A stretch of DNA of 64,000 nucleotides from Hypericum androsaemum (taxonomy: Eukaryota > Streptophyta > Magnoliopsida > Malpighiales > Hypericaceae), in assembly GCA_963995505.1 (NCBI GenBank), contig OZ023194.1:14194428-14258427 (forward strand), in the 5' to 3' direction. A model generated the notes under the pieces. That model did not search any database. It was not told where the DNA came from and worked only from the letters and a program-made list of their open reading frames with translations. Made by a program: the position numbers and the translations under genes. This document shows, piece by piece, positions 22,748 to 33,471 of the stretch. Every line of letters begins with the position of its first letter. Position 1 is the first letter of the stretch.

Positions 22748-24036
22748 TGATGTGTGTCTAAAACACGCATTAAACGCATAGGATTTCGAGTTATTTTCGT
22801 ATGTTTGTCTTTAGTTTAGTATCGTTTTAGTAAATATTTGAGATTTGGATGACTAATGGGTTCTTTGTGCTAAATTGTAGGAAAATGAGGCAAATTTGGA
22901 AAGAATTATACTTGGAGAAGAAGTCTGGCAGGGACAGCTGACTTGGAAGGTCATTTCGGTCAACTTTGGAGCCGAATCAGAGAATGCGTATTTTACAGAC
23001 AATTGAAGATATTTCTTTCCTCTTTCCGTGCATATAAAGAACGCCTAAATCGGAGATCGGAAAAGGAAGTTACGACGAAAATAATGAAGGCTGGTCTGGC
23101 AGATTATTATCAGCCAATTTTGAAAATTCGGTCTTCTGATCCCTTAGGACACTGGGGACGACCCATTAGGTTTTTACACTTAGGCTTATATATAACCCTC
23201 TAGACTTATTTTAAGAGAACTTTTTGATTCCAGAGAACATATACCTTATTTTTGTCTTTGTCATGACTATGAGGAACTAAACCTCTAGGTTGATTCGAGG
23301 AAGGAGACCCAGGTTTTGGTTGTGAGGATCAGGTTTTATCAATCTACTTCAGTAGTATCTATTTATTCCTTGTGCTTATTTTTGTTCTTGAATGATTTGC
23401 GGTTGTGAGTTTATTCTAGAACTTATGTTGCCATCGATTCTTAATTAGCGGTTGCAGTTAGGAATTGAACCTAGGAGCAAGGTTAATTCAGCGAGGAACG
23501 GTCGTTACCAAACTAATTAACTAGGAATAAGTAAGGCTAGTTTGTAGATACCAAGGTTTTGAGTATAATCGCTAGGAGTAGGAACATCTATTCTTAATGC
23601 TATTATCTTATAGAATAGAAATCGATTGATATTCTATCTACTAGGTGATAAACAACTAGTTAGGCGGTCGTTTGGCTAGTTGATTGTTGGATGTTTGTGG
23701 TCTCTTTGCGGTTGCGGGAGATTTATACCTACTTGCTACATGTGTTAGATTATCTTTTGTGATCCAGTGATCAACCAACCTGTCGTGGTACTCCGATCTC
23801 GAATCTGCCGCTTTTCTCTCATTGATTTTTACTTATACTTCTCTCTTCTGTGTTTTGTTGATTTCGTTTGATCTACAAATCTCACAAACCCCCCCCCCCC
23901 TTTACTTTCGTTTAAATAGTTAGATTAATTGAGTATTCGTCCCTCCTTATATCTGACTCGGTACTTCCCTTGCTTGCTACAAATTAGTGAGCCGCAAAAT
24001 ATCAGTTTATTTTGAAGGGCCTCGACACGCTTGTCA
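22748..24036 (+). repeat. 5' LTR of the non-autonomous Gypsy element
   Basis: Begins TGATGTGTGTC, ends ttgtCA a few bases before the primer-binding site. TATATATAA box near 23187-23195. A C10-type homopolymer lies at about 23890. It contains the 'ttggagccgaatc' module shared with the element at 28-31 kb. Confidence 0.72.
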
Positions 24037-24041
24037 AAATT

Positions 24042-24059
24042 TGGCGCCGTTGCCGGGGA
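24042..24059 (+). other. Primer-binding site complementary to tRNA-Asp
   Basis: TGGCGCCGTTGCCGGGGA matches the complement of the 3' end of plant tRNA-Asp(GTC) including CCA (tRNA sequence recalled from memory). It fixes the end of the 5' LTR. Confidence 0.75.
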
Positions 24060-24092
24060 GGTAAACGTAATATTTGATTGATCTAACCTATT

Positions 24093-24848
24093 ATGTTCAA
24101 TAGAGCTTCATTTGCAGGTCCACGAACCTCTACGCTTGAACCAGATTGTAATGGATGGATTGACTATCATACGGAGTACTATGGAGATCGATTTCAATGG
24201 AATCATGATCCTTATGCTCGTACTTATCAACCACGTCCACAACAAGCATCCAACTCCTCATTGGAAGATCTTATTAGGACATTGACCATCACCACATATC
24301 AAAGTATTCAAAATCTCGCCAACCAAACTCAAGCGAGCATCAAGAATATTGAAGAGCACATATCCCAACTTGCAGCTGACATAAGAGAGATTAAGGCAAG
24401 TCAAAAAAATGTGGAGCTCCAAGAGCTTGAGGTAAAAGAAGAGACGATGGATATTAAAGACATAGAGGATATGGTGAATCTTGAAGAGGAGTTTAAACTG
24501 GAAGAAATAAAGGTGGAGATACAATGCGAAGAGGAAGTGGTGGACCTTGAAGAAGAGGAACAAGATGAATGTGAGGTGATGGTCAGGTCGCCGCTCATCG
24601 AAGAACCACTACAGATCATGCTACCTATGGTGACACCAACAAAATTACAACAATTAGAGTTCGAAGCTAAAGTTGGTAGACCATATATAGATAGCATATT
24701 TTCATATCAATTCGAGTACGTGTACGTGCTAGATATTGTTAAGGAGGATGACAAGGCACCAAGAGTGAAAATGAAGAGGAAGATTGCACAACCTTCTCGA
24801 GTTAAAATGAAGATTCGTGACCAAAATTGGATATTTAATCCCGGTTGA
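24093..24848 (+). CDS. gag-like ORF of the non-autonomous Gypsy element
   Basis: 251 aa, intact. The N-terminal part is aromatic/Pro-rich (GWIDYHTEYYGDRFQWNHDP). A helical segment follows (SLEDLIRTLTITTYQS, ASIKNIEEHISQLAADIREI), as seen in gag-like proteins of plant Gypsy derivatives. The middle is very acidic (EEEVVDLEEEEQDECEV) and the end is basic. No zinc knuckle and no enzymatic domain. It lies about 35 nt downstream of the primer-binding site, as expected for gag. It may help package its own RNA using enzymes of a partner element; that is inference. Confidence 0.65.
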   Translation: MFNRASFAGPRTSTLEPDCNGWIDYHTEYYGDRFQWNHDPYARTYQPRPQQASNSSLEDLIRTLTITTYQSIQNLANQTQASIKNIEEHISQLAADIREIKASQKNVELQELEVKEETMDIKDIEDMVNLEEEFKLEEIKVEIQCEEEVVDLEEEEQDECEVMVRSPLIEEPLQIMLPMVTPTKLQQLEFEAKVGRPYIDSIFSYQFEYVYVLDIVKEDDKAPRVKMKRKIAQPSRVKMKIRDQNWIFNPG

Positions 24849-26824
24849 GAGAGCAAAGAGATGTCTAGCTAATGACGTTAAATTAGCGCTTATTGGGAGG
24901 TAACCCAATTTAGTTTTTTTTCTTTCTTAGATATTAATTAGTTCACTAGATTTATATTTTTGGTTTTATCACAGAATCCTTACTTGGGTCTTTTTTTTAA
25001 TTTTTGTAGAGAAAAAGATCGAAAAAATCTAATCGAATAGTCCTTCTCGCCACGATGTGAACAGAAGATTTGGAAGCTTATAAAGGAATTGTACGGGACG
25101 GATGAATCTGTAATTGTCCTTGTGCTGAACAGACAATCCTGCTACGAATTGGACAGAAAAACCTGAGGCACTTTGACCCTTCTCGCCCCGACAATCACCT
25201 GACCTCCACGACGTGAACAGAATATTTAAAGCTCAAGCCCTTCTTGCGCCGACCAAGCCCTTCTCGCGATGACCCAGCCTCTGATTAAAAGTTCAAACCG
25301 ATAATTTTCAGCCCAACAATTTATCTCTCCGATTTCTGCGCCCATGAAATTTAGTCCTAATTGGACTCCTACAGATTGGAAATCGAATTTGAACTCTCCT
25401 TCCCTCCAATATTCTCTTCGTCCATTATATATATTTTATATCCTGTTAAGCTTAATTTTAACTCATCAATTTTTTTAAAAACAGGAACATCAACATTTTC
25501 TCGTCATTCAAGCTTCATTGTTATTAATTATTTATTTTTGGACAGAGATTTTCACCAGGTCTCTAAAGAAGACCAAAGTCGCACCCACAAATCAAGCTGA
25601 CCTTCGCGACACATAAAAGGCTTCCTTCCTTATCCGAGATGACAATGAATTCTTGATGCGAGCTGCCACCTCTTCCAGCAAGAGACACACCACATGAGGG
25701 AGCCCTTGAACCCTAAACTAATTTATTTTGTTTAACTTTATTTATTGTGTTTTATTTTCAAGTGTCTTATTATGTCTTGTGTATTTTATTCTATTTGTTA
25801 TGTTTAGAGTCAACCTACACCATGAGGACATGTTGTTTTCTAAGTGTGGGGATATTTAGTTGAAATGTTTAGTATGGTTTGCATGTCGAGTCAACCATCT
25901 GCTTGAACTTGCAACCTTGAATTTTTGACCCCTTAGCAACTTAAAATCCTTAGGAAAGCTCATGCCAAGATGAAATTAGCAAGGATAGGAATAAGCCCAT
26001 ATTGAGAAGTATTTTTTGGTTTTCAAAAAAATTTCATAATTGGATTAAGCGACCACTAGTGTACAAGACTGATATAACACTTGAGAGAATTCGGGTGGCA
26101 CGGCTGTAGTAACCAATTTCTGCCTGTATCATAAAAATAGTTTTGCTGACTTGCGTGAGAATTAACTGAGTGGCGTATAAGAAAACTTGATGCCCTTCTA
26201 AGTTGTGAAAAAAAAATGTTTGAAAGGAATGGGAAAGGAAGGAAGGAAAATTGAAATGTGAAATGTGGAATGTAGAGGTGGAATGTGAATGAATGCTGGC
26301 GGAAGGGCAGTAGTCAGGTAAACAATTGGAGTTGATGTTGCCTCCGGCCTGACTAGGATGGAGCTTGAAGATCGTTATAGGTGTACAATCGGAGCAATAA
26401 AAAGTTGTAACCCGGCTTATTGACATCTAAGAGTGAAGTCCCAAGTGCCATGCAAACTTGAGTGCTAACCATGCTAACCTAAAATATTTTGGGATGAGGC
26501 CAAGCTAAACAGTACTATAAGTGCCTTAATATCCAGTCATGCCTGGTTCTTTCAATCATGGAAAGATAGGAGAAAGAACTAGAACTTCTCAGTTAACTAC
26601 TTCTTTATATTCGAGGTATAGCAATGTAAAAAGTCTACATCAAGGCGGGATACCGCTTCCCGCCCGCCTGGGTAATGCTCCTCAGTAAAATGATCATAAC
26701 TTTTGATCCGAAGCTTGGATTAAGGTGATTCAAATTGATATGGAAAGATAAGACATAAATCTATGACTTTGTAGTTTGTGATTTCTTCAGATTCGAGTGA
26801 AAGTAGTTCAAAAATGCATATCAA

Positions 26825-27050
26825 AGCAGAAGGATGCCTCGGACCTTGAAGCAGAAGCCCGGATGGTCGCTTTGACCTACAAAGCAAGAGCCCGGATGGT
26901 CACTTTGACCTACAAGGCGGGAGCCCGGATGATCACTTTAACCTTCAACGCAGGAGCCCAGAGGTCATTTCGACCTTCGAAGCACCCGGGTGGACGTCTC
27001 GACTCGTGAAGTGGGATGTCCGGTTGGATGCCTCGGTACGTGAAGTGATA
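26825..27050. repeat. Diverged ~35-bp tandem repeat
   Basis: Successive units of the form 'gcccggatggtcactttgac' plus 'ctacaaagcaagag', decaying to the right. This explains the open frame 26797-27009. Confidence 0.75.
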
Positions 27051-27194
27051 TGTCTGAGTGTTAAAGTGAAAAATTTATACTCCGGATGTGTAGCAAAGGT
27101 GTTCGTATCTGGGTTCGTGTGTGGGAATCTATGCTCGGGTTGGTGTGTCCATCCAAATTGGACCACTCGATGGTCGCCCGAGTCCGCGTTGGAC

Positions 27195-27420
27195 TTCAAG
27201 GCGATCGGCGGTAGGCCCTTACCGCCTTGGCTTGTGGGCGGTAAGCACGAGCCGCCTAGGACTGATGGGCGGTAGGTACATGTCGCCTAGGATTTGTAGA
27301 GCGGTAGACACTACCCATCTAGGACCTGCGGGCGGAAGAAGGAAGCCTGTTTAAGGGCTCGGGCGGTAAGGTGAAGCCCGCTTAGAGGGCTCATGCGGTC
27401 GGTGTCCGAAAGATTATTTG
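27195..27420. repeat. Diverged ~35-bp 'gggcggtaag' tandem repeat
   Basis: About six units built on 'gggcggtaagcacgagccgc' then 'ctaggac'. GC-rich within the LTR-like segment. The small frames here are shadows of the array. Confidence 0.75.
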
Positions 27421-27996
27421 GTGGTAAGTTGTTTCAACGTTGACGGGCCCAAGATGAGCTTTTGCATGGAAGGTTCGAGAGGATCGGGTCGGCTTATATT
27501 TTCCTAAGTAGAGCCAAAATTTCTGAGATTTCGATAAGATTTTGGGACACAGTTGCTTGGTCGACACGACCGGTATATTCCTAATCGGAGACGAGATCTG
27601 TTCATTTGAGGAAGACGGTTTAGATTTTTCTATTCTAAGCCGGGTTGATTTGGAAATAAAATATTCACTCGGGACAGAATTTCTTGCACGGGAAGGATAG
27701 AGCTAAGTCAGGACGTGCTATATAAAGGGAGCTTGAGTACTGGAGAAGGACATCCATAACACAACACACAACTACTCTTCCATCTTTATCGTTTTTCCTC
27801 TGTACATAGCCTAGCATAGCTTTAGACCGACCTTTAGCCTAGCATTGTTTTTCGTTTTTCTTAAACACACCCAGTCTATCTCCAAGCTACCGGGCCCGGA
27901 AGACTGATGGAGGGAAACTATCTCTCAGCCACGTACGGGCGGAATAGCAGACTCGTTGAAATGGATAATCTAGTGTAAGTAGTTCAAATTTGAATT

Positions 27997-28781
27997 TGTT
28001 GGAGCAGAAAATTAATTCTCGGATTTATTTGACCATGTCTCAGTAAAATAGCTGTATCTTCCTATTCGTGTATCCGATTGATATAATTCTAAAAGATATA
28101 AAAAGATAAAATATAGATCTAGAACTTTCTAGGTTGTAACCTCTCCAAATTAGGTACATAAGGAGGTCAGACTTGGGTCAGAAGTTTCGGGAGTAGATTT
28201 TTTCCTTATTAGGCCGCGGATCTGCTAAACCTATTTTGGTAAAAATACCGTAACTTTCTCCTCATATATTGGATTGATTCGATTCCAATTGTCACATAAG
28301 GAAAAGACAGAGATCTATAACTTTATTGTTTATTACCTTTCCAAATTCAGTATAAAAAGGGGTCAAATATGGGTTGGAAGTTTTAGGTAGTTTAAGTTTT
28401 CCTTATTAGGCCGAGGCTATGTTAAATTTTCCTAGTTGAAAACGGCCTAGGGTTTTTCTATGGGGCTGGGGCGAGCTTATTCTATATAAAGAGAGCTAGG
28501 TACAGGCATGAAGGACACCCACAAACAACATATCAAATATTTAGCTTCATAGCTTTTATCTTAGCTTTTATCTTATGTAGTTTCGTAGCTTTTATCTTTC
28601 ATGTTTTTCATATTTTTCTTTTATCCCTATCAATAAAATCTTTCCTCCCCACTCTCTTTCTTCTCCTCTCTCATCCTTTATTTCATATTTTCTTTCTTTC
28701 GTTTGAATCGCTCTTGGGACGACCACTCCGGACCCGTTCTAAAGATCGTTTCCAATGTTCTACCACAATTTATCAGCAATA
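27997..28781 (+). repeat. 5' LTR, with an internal ~200-bp duplication
   Basis: Starts TGTTGGAGC and ends AGCAATA (3' LTR: AGCAACA). TATA box CTATATAAAG at 28482-28491. Two diverged tandem halves (about 28035-28220 and 28240-28425) each run from an 'ataacttt/atcttcc' block through 'agatctagaacttt' to 'ccttattaggccg'. Confidence 0.88.
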
Positions 28782-28788
28782 TTATTTT

Positions 28789-28806
28789 TGGCACGCTCGG
28801 TGGGAC
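28789..28806 (+). other. Putative primer-binding site
   Basis: TGGCACGCTCGGTGGGAC, 7 nt after the LTR end and starting with the TGG expected for complementarity to a tRNA CCA end. I cannot assign the tRNA. Confidence 0.6.
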
Positions 28807-28924
28807 TAAGGATGGCGTCTAAGAAGAGTGATTGTTGCATCCAAACACATGAGTTTCCATATACGGTTTTGAGTCCTTCCTCAAAAAGGACGTAACCGGT
28901 CAAATGTTGTGCTGAAAGAGGACA

Positions 28925-29290
28925 TCCAGCAAGGTCAGCCAATTTTGGAGAGTTTTCTGGCCCTTTTTGGAGCCGAATCTGTAGAAGCTTTCTTCACCAA
29001 AATTGAAGATCGTTATTTCCTCTTTCTGTGGATATTAAAAACACTGCAATCGGAGTTTGTACCAGGACGATACGACCCAAATACTGAAGACTGATCGATC
29101 TGTATGATTGAGAAATCTAGTCCACTTTGGAGGGCATTTTGGTCTTTTTTTCTTCCGAATTAGGAGACGGCTATTTCAAGAAAAAATTAAGATCTATCTC
29201 TCAGCTTTTCAAGAACATCAAGATCACTTTAATCGGAGTTTGGACGGAAAAGATACGACCAAAATACCAATGATTGATCATTCTGTAGGC
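28925..29290 (+). repeat. Two diverged ~165-bp tandem modules
   Basis: Copy 1 (about 28930-29095) and copy 2 (about 29116-29285) share 'ttttggagccgaatc', 'aatcggagtttg' and 'gatacgacc.aaatac' landmarks. A third version lies inside the LTR at 22935-23110. Confidence 0.6.
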
Positions 29291-29323
29291 TGATTACGAA
29301 TTTTCGATTTATCTTGTCAAATC

Positions 29324-30187
29324 ATGATCAGTTATGAGGGATTTATGGGGAGCAATGGTAATTATGAGAGATGGTATATTTCCATGCAAATTAGGAAAAT
29401 TACGGAGGACTTTGCAAAATTAACGGAGGAATCTAGTGCTGAACTCCGAGCAATGAGATACAAGCCCTTCAAGAATGAGAATTCAAGGACTACATCAGCA
29501 ACTGAGGAAGTATCAAGTGGCGTACGCAAAGTTGAGGACCAAATAGTTTCTGAATCTCGCAATTTTGAGACAAGTAATGAGATAGTCGAACATGAATCAG
29601 CTGGATATACACAATCTTCTTTCCTTATTGAAGAAGTCAATCAGACGACTAGTCCACAGTTGGCCGACACCACGCCCATTGAGCCTACAGGGCCCACATT
29701 TGAAGAAAAGGAAGAACCATGCCCGACACAAGTCTCATTGGCAACTGAGACAACCCTAAGTGATGTTTCAAATACAAAAGGCATTCTAGGGTCTCCGCCG
29801 GCTAAGAGAATCTTTGGGCCTTCACCAGTAAAGGGAATTTTAGGGCCACCGCCGAATCACCTGTTGCGGATATACAAGTTACCCTTTGTTCCACGAGTAG
29901 TGAGCCACCTTCACTTGCCCAATTTTGTCCCAATTCAACGGAAAGACACAAGGGGCCGAGTTTACAGTCAGAATTCAATCTCACCCGGGGGGCATGAAGA
30001 GTGCTGTAACATTGTAGTTGAAGCTCCTACATCGGCCAAAATTATCCCGGCCAAAAGGCAAGACGTACTCATGACAAAGAAGGTGAAAGATGATAAAGTC
30101 AAGTGTTCAACTCCTCCTCAACCAAGCAAGAGTACGGTGAAGCAACAACCTAATGGGCCACCTCAACCTCGGCCGTCAAAAGTTTAA
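29324..30187 (+). CDS. gag-like ORF of the 28-31.6 kb element
   Basis: 287 codons. The N-terminal half is Glu/Ser/Thr-rich with a short helical part (ITEDFAKLTEESSAELRAMR). The middle carries a threefold motif GILGSPPAKRIFGPSPVKG plus ILGPPP. The C terminus is Pro/Lys/Gln-rich (PPQPSKSTVKQQPNGPPQP), like an RNA-binding basic tail. No zinc knuckle, no enzyme domain, no recognised family. Coding is judged from length and position between the primer-binding site and polypurine tract; the start could also lie at a later Met. Confidence 0.5.
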   Translation: MISYEGFMGSNGNYERWYISMQIRKITEDFAKLTEESSAELRAMRYKPFKNENSRTTSATEEVSSGVRKVEDQIVSESRNFETSNEIVEHESAGYTQSSFLIEEVNQTTSPQLADTTPIEPTGPTFEEKEEPCPTQVSLATETTLSDVSNTKGILGSPPAKRIFGPSPVKGILGPPPNHLLRIYKLPFVPRVVSHLHLPNFVPIQRKDTRGRVYSQNSISPGGHEECCNIVVEAPTSAKIIPAKRQDVLMTKKVKDDKVKCSTPPQPSKSTVKQQPNGPPQPRPSKV

Positions 30188-30870
30188 AATTACAGGAAAT
30201 GTCCTCAAGTCACATGGTCAAAATCGGCCAGCAACAGAAAAAGGCCGCCTGAGTACGCGTGGGTTAAGAGAGACGTGGTCACTCAATTGGCAACCGAGCA
30301 AGGAGTACTCCAAAGAAAGAAACCCTTCAAGGTTTGGGTGCCTAAGGAAGAACTTTCGCGGTCTGAAAAACAACCATGTGAGACACGACCCACAAGGAGT
30401 GATCGGACTACAAGGTCTCCAAGTTATCATACGAAGCCTATGCGAAAGGAGATGCCAAGAAAGCCAAACCCACACTCGGGAGCAAGTGTCTGGAGTCTCA
30501 TCGACCGACTCTCACGAAGACTCAACGAAGAAAGTTAGAGCGAAAAATTCAAAAGCAAAGGAAAAAGCTCAGAGACCTTCAACAATAATTGTATGGTCGT
30601 TATAATGAAGGACATAGAGCTCCCACTCAACCATATAGGCCTAAATCAAGTTTTAGCGAGAAAGTCGTGAGCACACGGATATCTCGAGATGAGTGACCAA
30701 CTGCACGCCTACAATGGCTAGGTCTCGACCGGTTTGATGGTACATTCTCCACATATTTACGATCTTGCCTTAGCCGGTTATTTTTTGGGTGGAGTTAATT
30801 TTCCGCATGTTCAGGGACGGATACACGTCAACGCTTTTCCTAGCGTCAAAACATTGACATGTGGGGGGCA
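30188..30870 (+). pseudogene. Broken continuation of the element's internal frame
   Basis: Downstream of the 287-codon ORF, short overlapping frames (30153-30605, 30275-30538) read Lys/Arg/Ser/Thr-rich peptide. They look like a frame-shifted tail of the same protein. Nothing recognisable up to the polypurine tract. Confidence 0.35.
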
Positions 30871-30871
30871 T
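30860..30871 (+). other. Polypurine tract
   Basis: tgtggggggcat immediately upstream of the 3' LTR TG; the plus-strand priming site. Confidence 0.7.
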
Positions 30872-31635
30872 TGTTGGAGCGAAAAATTAATTCTCGGATT
30901 TATTTGACCATGTCTCAGTAAAATATCTGTATCTTCCTACTCGTGTATTTGATTGATGCGATTTCAAAAGCTACAAAAAGATAAAATACAGATCTAGAAC
31001 TTTCTAGTTTGTGACTTCTCCAAATTCGGTGCATAAGGAGGTCAGACTTGGGTTGGAAGTTTCGGGAGTAGGTTTTTTCCTTATTAGGCCGCAGATCTGC
31101 TGAACCTATTTTGGTAAAAATGCCGTAACTTTCTCCTCAAGTATTGGATTGATTCAATTCCAAATGTCACAGAAGGAGAAGACAGAGATCTATAACTTTG
31201 TTGTTTATGACTTTTCCTAATTCAGCATAGAAAAGGGTCAAATATGGGTTGGAAGTTTCAGGCAGTTTAAGTTTTTCTTATTAGGCCGAGGCTATGTTAA
31301 GTTTTTCTAGTTGAAAACGGCCTAGGGTTTTTCTATGGGGCTGGGACGAGCTTATTCTATATAAGGAGAGCTAAGTACAGGCATGAAGGACACTCACAAA
31401 CAATACATCAAACATTTAGCTTCATAGCTTTTATCTTATATAGTTTCATAGCTTTTATCTTTCATGTTTTTCTCTTATCCCTATCAATAAAATCTTTCCT
31501 CCCCACTCTCTTTCTTCTCCTCTCTCATCCCTTATTTCATCTTTTCTTTCTTTCGTTTGAATCGCTCTTGGGACGACCACTCCGAACCCGTTCTAAAGAT
31601 CGTTTCCGACGTTCTACCACAATTTATCAGCAACA
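30872..31635 (+). repeat. 3' LTR of the 28-31.6 kb element
   Basis: 764 bp, TGTTGGAGC to AGCAACA. TATA box TATATAAGG near 31359. Same two-half internal structure as the 5' LTR. Confidence 0.88.
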
Positions 31636-31640
31636 GAATT

Positions 31641-33471
31641 AGATAAATATAAAAATTAATAAACACGTTCGTACTGATTTTAACATTGTTTGTATTGATC
31701 GCTAGTTAAACGTGAACAATGATTTATCGGAACGATGGAATCCCACAAAATTCAGGCTTAAACAACGATCATGGAGGGGTCAATCAATCCACCCACTTAC
31801 ATCCTGCACATGCTTTTCCAACGGGGGGACCAGTTGCCACCACCTCCGAAATCCCGATTCCCACCAAGCAAAACCACTACCCGTCGCTTTCGATCCCAAC
31901 CTAACGTAAACCAATAAACACTTAAAATGTTATTTTAGTTTAATTAGGGATCTAAAATTTTAGTTATTAGAACAAATCAAAAGAAAACTTTGTCAATTTT
32001 CGAATATGTTATTTAACTCGAATCTAGATTAATCGATATAAAAATATTCTAATATTCTAGACAAAAAAAAAACCAATCCAGTCTAATCCTAAATTCCTAA
32101 TTAGTGAGAATCCCGGTCCCACGGACACAATCTCCCGAAACGACGGATTCTCACAGCACATTAGTGACTTACCATCACCACTCATTCCATAATATAAAAA
32201 ATCTCCTTGTCTAATCTAAATTATTAAAACAATAAACTATTATAATTTCAATATTGATCTTTCAACGTAACTTATGAACGAAAAAATAAATCATATATGA
32301 TCTACCATAAACTTAGTCATAATTATGGAAAGACGTTCGTTTTAGGTATGTTTTGATTTACGATTGCAATAAAATTTCTATCTACTTCATTTATTATTAG
32401 ATCTACCTTCGACCACGTACGTAAAGATTCAATCCCTCCTGGTATATGGCCCGAACTTTGGACGAGTAAAAGAATCGTCCGACAATAAACAAAAGATCTG
32501 CTCTTGTGTTCTGTTGCGGGGCAGGTCAGTTCTTCTATCTGAGCCAGGACAAACCGACCCACTCCCCCTTGGGTTCACAGTAACGTGTGAGGTGCGTCCA
32601 CCCAGTGGCGTAGACCCACGTGCCGCCACTCGTCACCGCCACGTTGAATCATTATCACGCATGGGGGACTGGCCACTCACTACTTCCCAAGTGGGACCCC
32701 ACCACCCAACTAACCGACTCGGCCTCGTCCGTACCACCCACCACACACGCTCCCTCCTTCTTATCCTCCTCCTCCCTCTCGCTTACCCCACCGGCCACCA
32801 CAATAATATTTTTTATACTAATTTAATTTTAAGTAATAAAATTTAGGAGTACACACTACATTCTAAAAAATTATTAATTAAATTAGAACATCAATGATTA
32901 CAAGTAAAAATATTATTAAAAAATAATAATTGAGTACTGTTATTGTTTGGGGAATATTAAAATCACTGGGAATGGCATTGTTGGTAAATATCGGGAACCT
33001 GCAAAAAAAAAGGCGACGTGTCGCGCTCTGAACTGAGCGTTTCCAGATTGACCACTGCCGGATTGAATAATAATAATTAAATCAACGTGAATTGGATCGA
33101 ACTTAGCGCTAAAACACTCTGATTAATTAACTATACCTTCAGCCTAACTATTACTCGTAAGCGCATTAATATTAAATATTCGATTTAATCTCTACTCAGA
33201 ATACATCAGAAGGCAACAGGGAGAAAACCAAAAGTATATTTTTACTAGGAAAAAATCGAATCAACCAAACCGAAGAAAGGATGGAAGTTAGCTTAGCACC
33301 ACGGATTTAATATCCCACGAAGAAACATCACCAAACCTCATCAAGCATCTAACAAGGACAAAAAATAAAAACCTAAGAAAAATATACATAATTCTATATT
33401 ATGCACTTTCCAATTTCCCTTTTTTCATAATTTGGAATTTTTTAAAGACAACACTAAAGATATAACACTAG
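31641..33471. other. Intergenic 3' of the Dof gene, with a GC-rich patch
   Basis: Mostly AT-rich. 32500-32800 is a GC/C-rich patch with CACGTG-type boxes ('cccacgtgccg' near 32608) and pyrimidine runs. It looks like a plant promoter/leader, but no gene follows on either strand. The open frame 32514-32846 has no recognisable family. Confidence 0.4.

Larger units (their letters stand above)
22748..26640 (+). mobile_element. Non-autonomous Gypsy-type element, 3' LTR not found
   Basis: 5' LTR (22748-24036), a primer-binding site (24042), one gag-like ORF (24093-24848), then about 1.7 kb of non-coding sequence. The non-coding part has 'ttgggaggtaaccca' just after the ORF, 'cccttctcgc' repeats (25190-25270) and 'aagtgtggggat' (25842). 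No protease, RT, RNase H or integrase. The 3' LTR is missing or replaced by the next element, so the right boundary is approximate. Confidence 0.75.
26640..27991 (+). repeat. Probable LTR of a third Gypsy-type element, with two internal repeat arrays
   Basis: TATA box TATATAAAG at 27720-27728 followed by a leader-like 'cacaacacacaac' segment, as in LTRs. The 26670-26800 segment matches the 'cagtaaaat..ataactttt..' module of the LTR at 28 kb. The left limit is uncertain; the right side is interrupted by insertion of the 28-31.6 kb element. Confidence 0.5.
27997..31635 (+). mobile_element. Complete non-autonomous LTR retrotransposon, 3.6 kb
   Basis: Two LTRs (27997-28781 and 30872-31635) and a perfect 5-bp TSD gaatt (27992-27996 and 31636-31640). 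A primer-binding-site-like TGGCACGCTCGGTGGGAC (28789) follows the 5' LTR and a polypurine tract (gtggggggca, 30861) precedes the 3' LTR. The interior has one gag-like ORF and broken continuation frames, but no RT, integrase, RNase H or protease. The LTRs differ by many substitutions and by a ~25-bp 'cttttatcttag' unit, so the insertion is not recent. Confidence 0.9.

Noticed and set aside
23880..23900. C10 homopolymer as a possible regulatory element
   Set aside because: A single homopolymer inside an LTR, with no other signal.
26797..27354. Three + strand frames of 70-90 codons and an antisense frame
   Set aside because: They follow the two ~35-bp tandem arrays in an LTR-like region.
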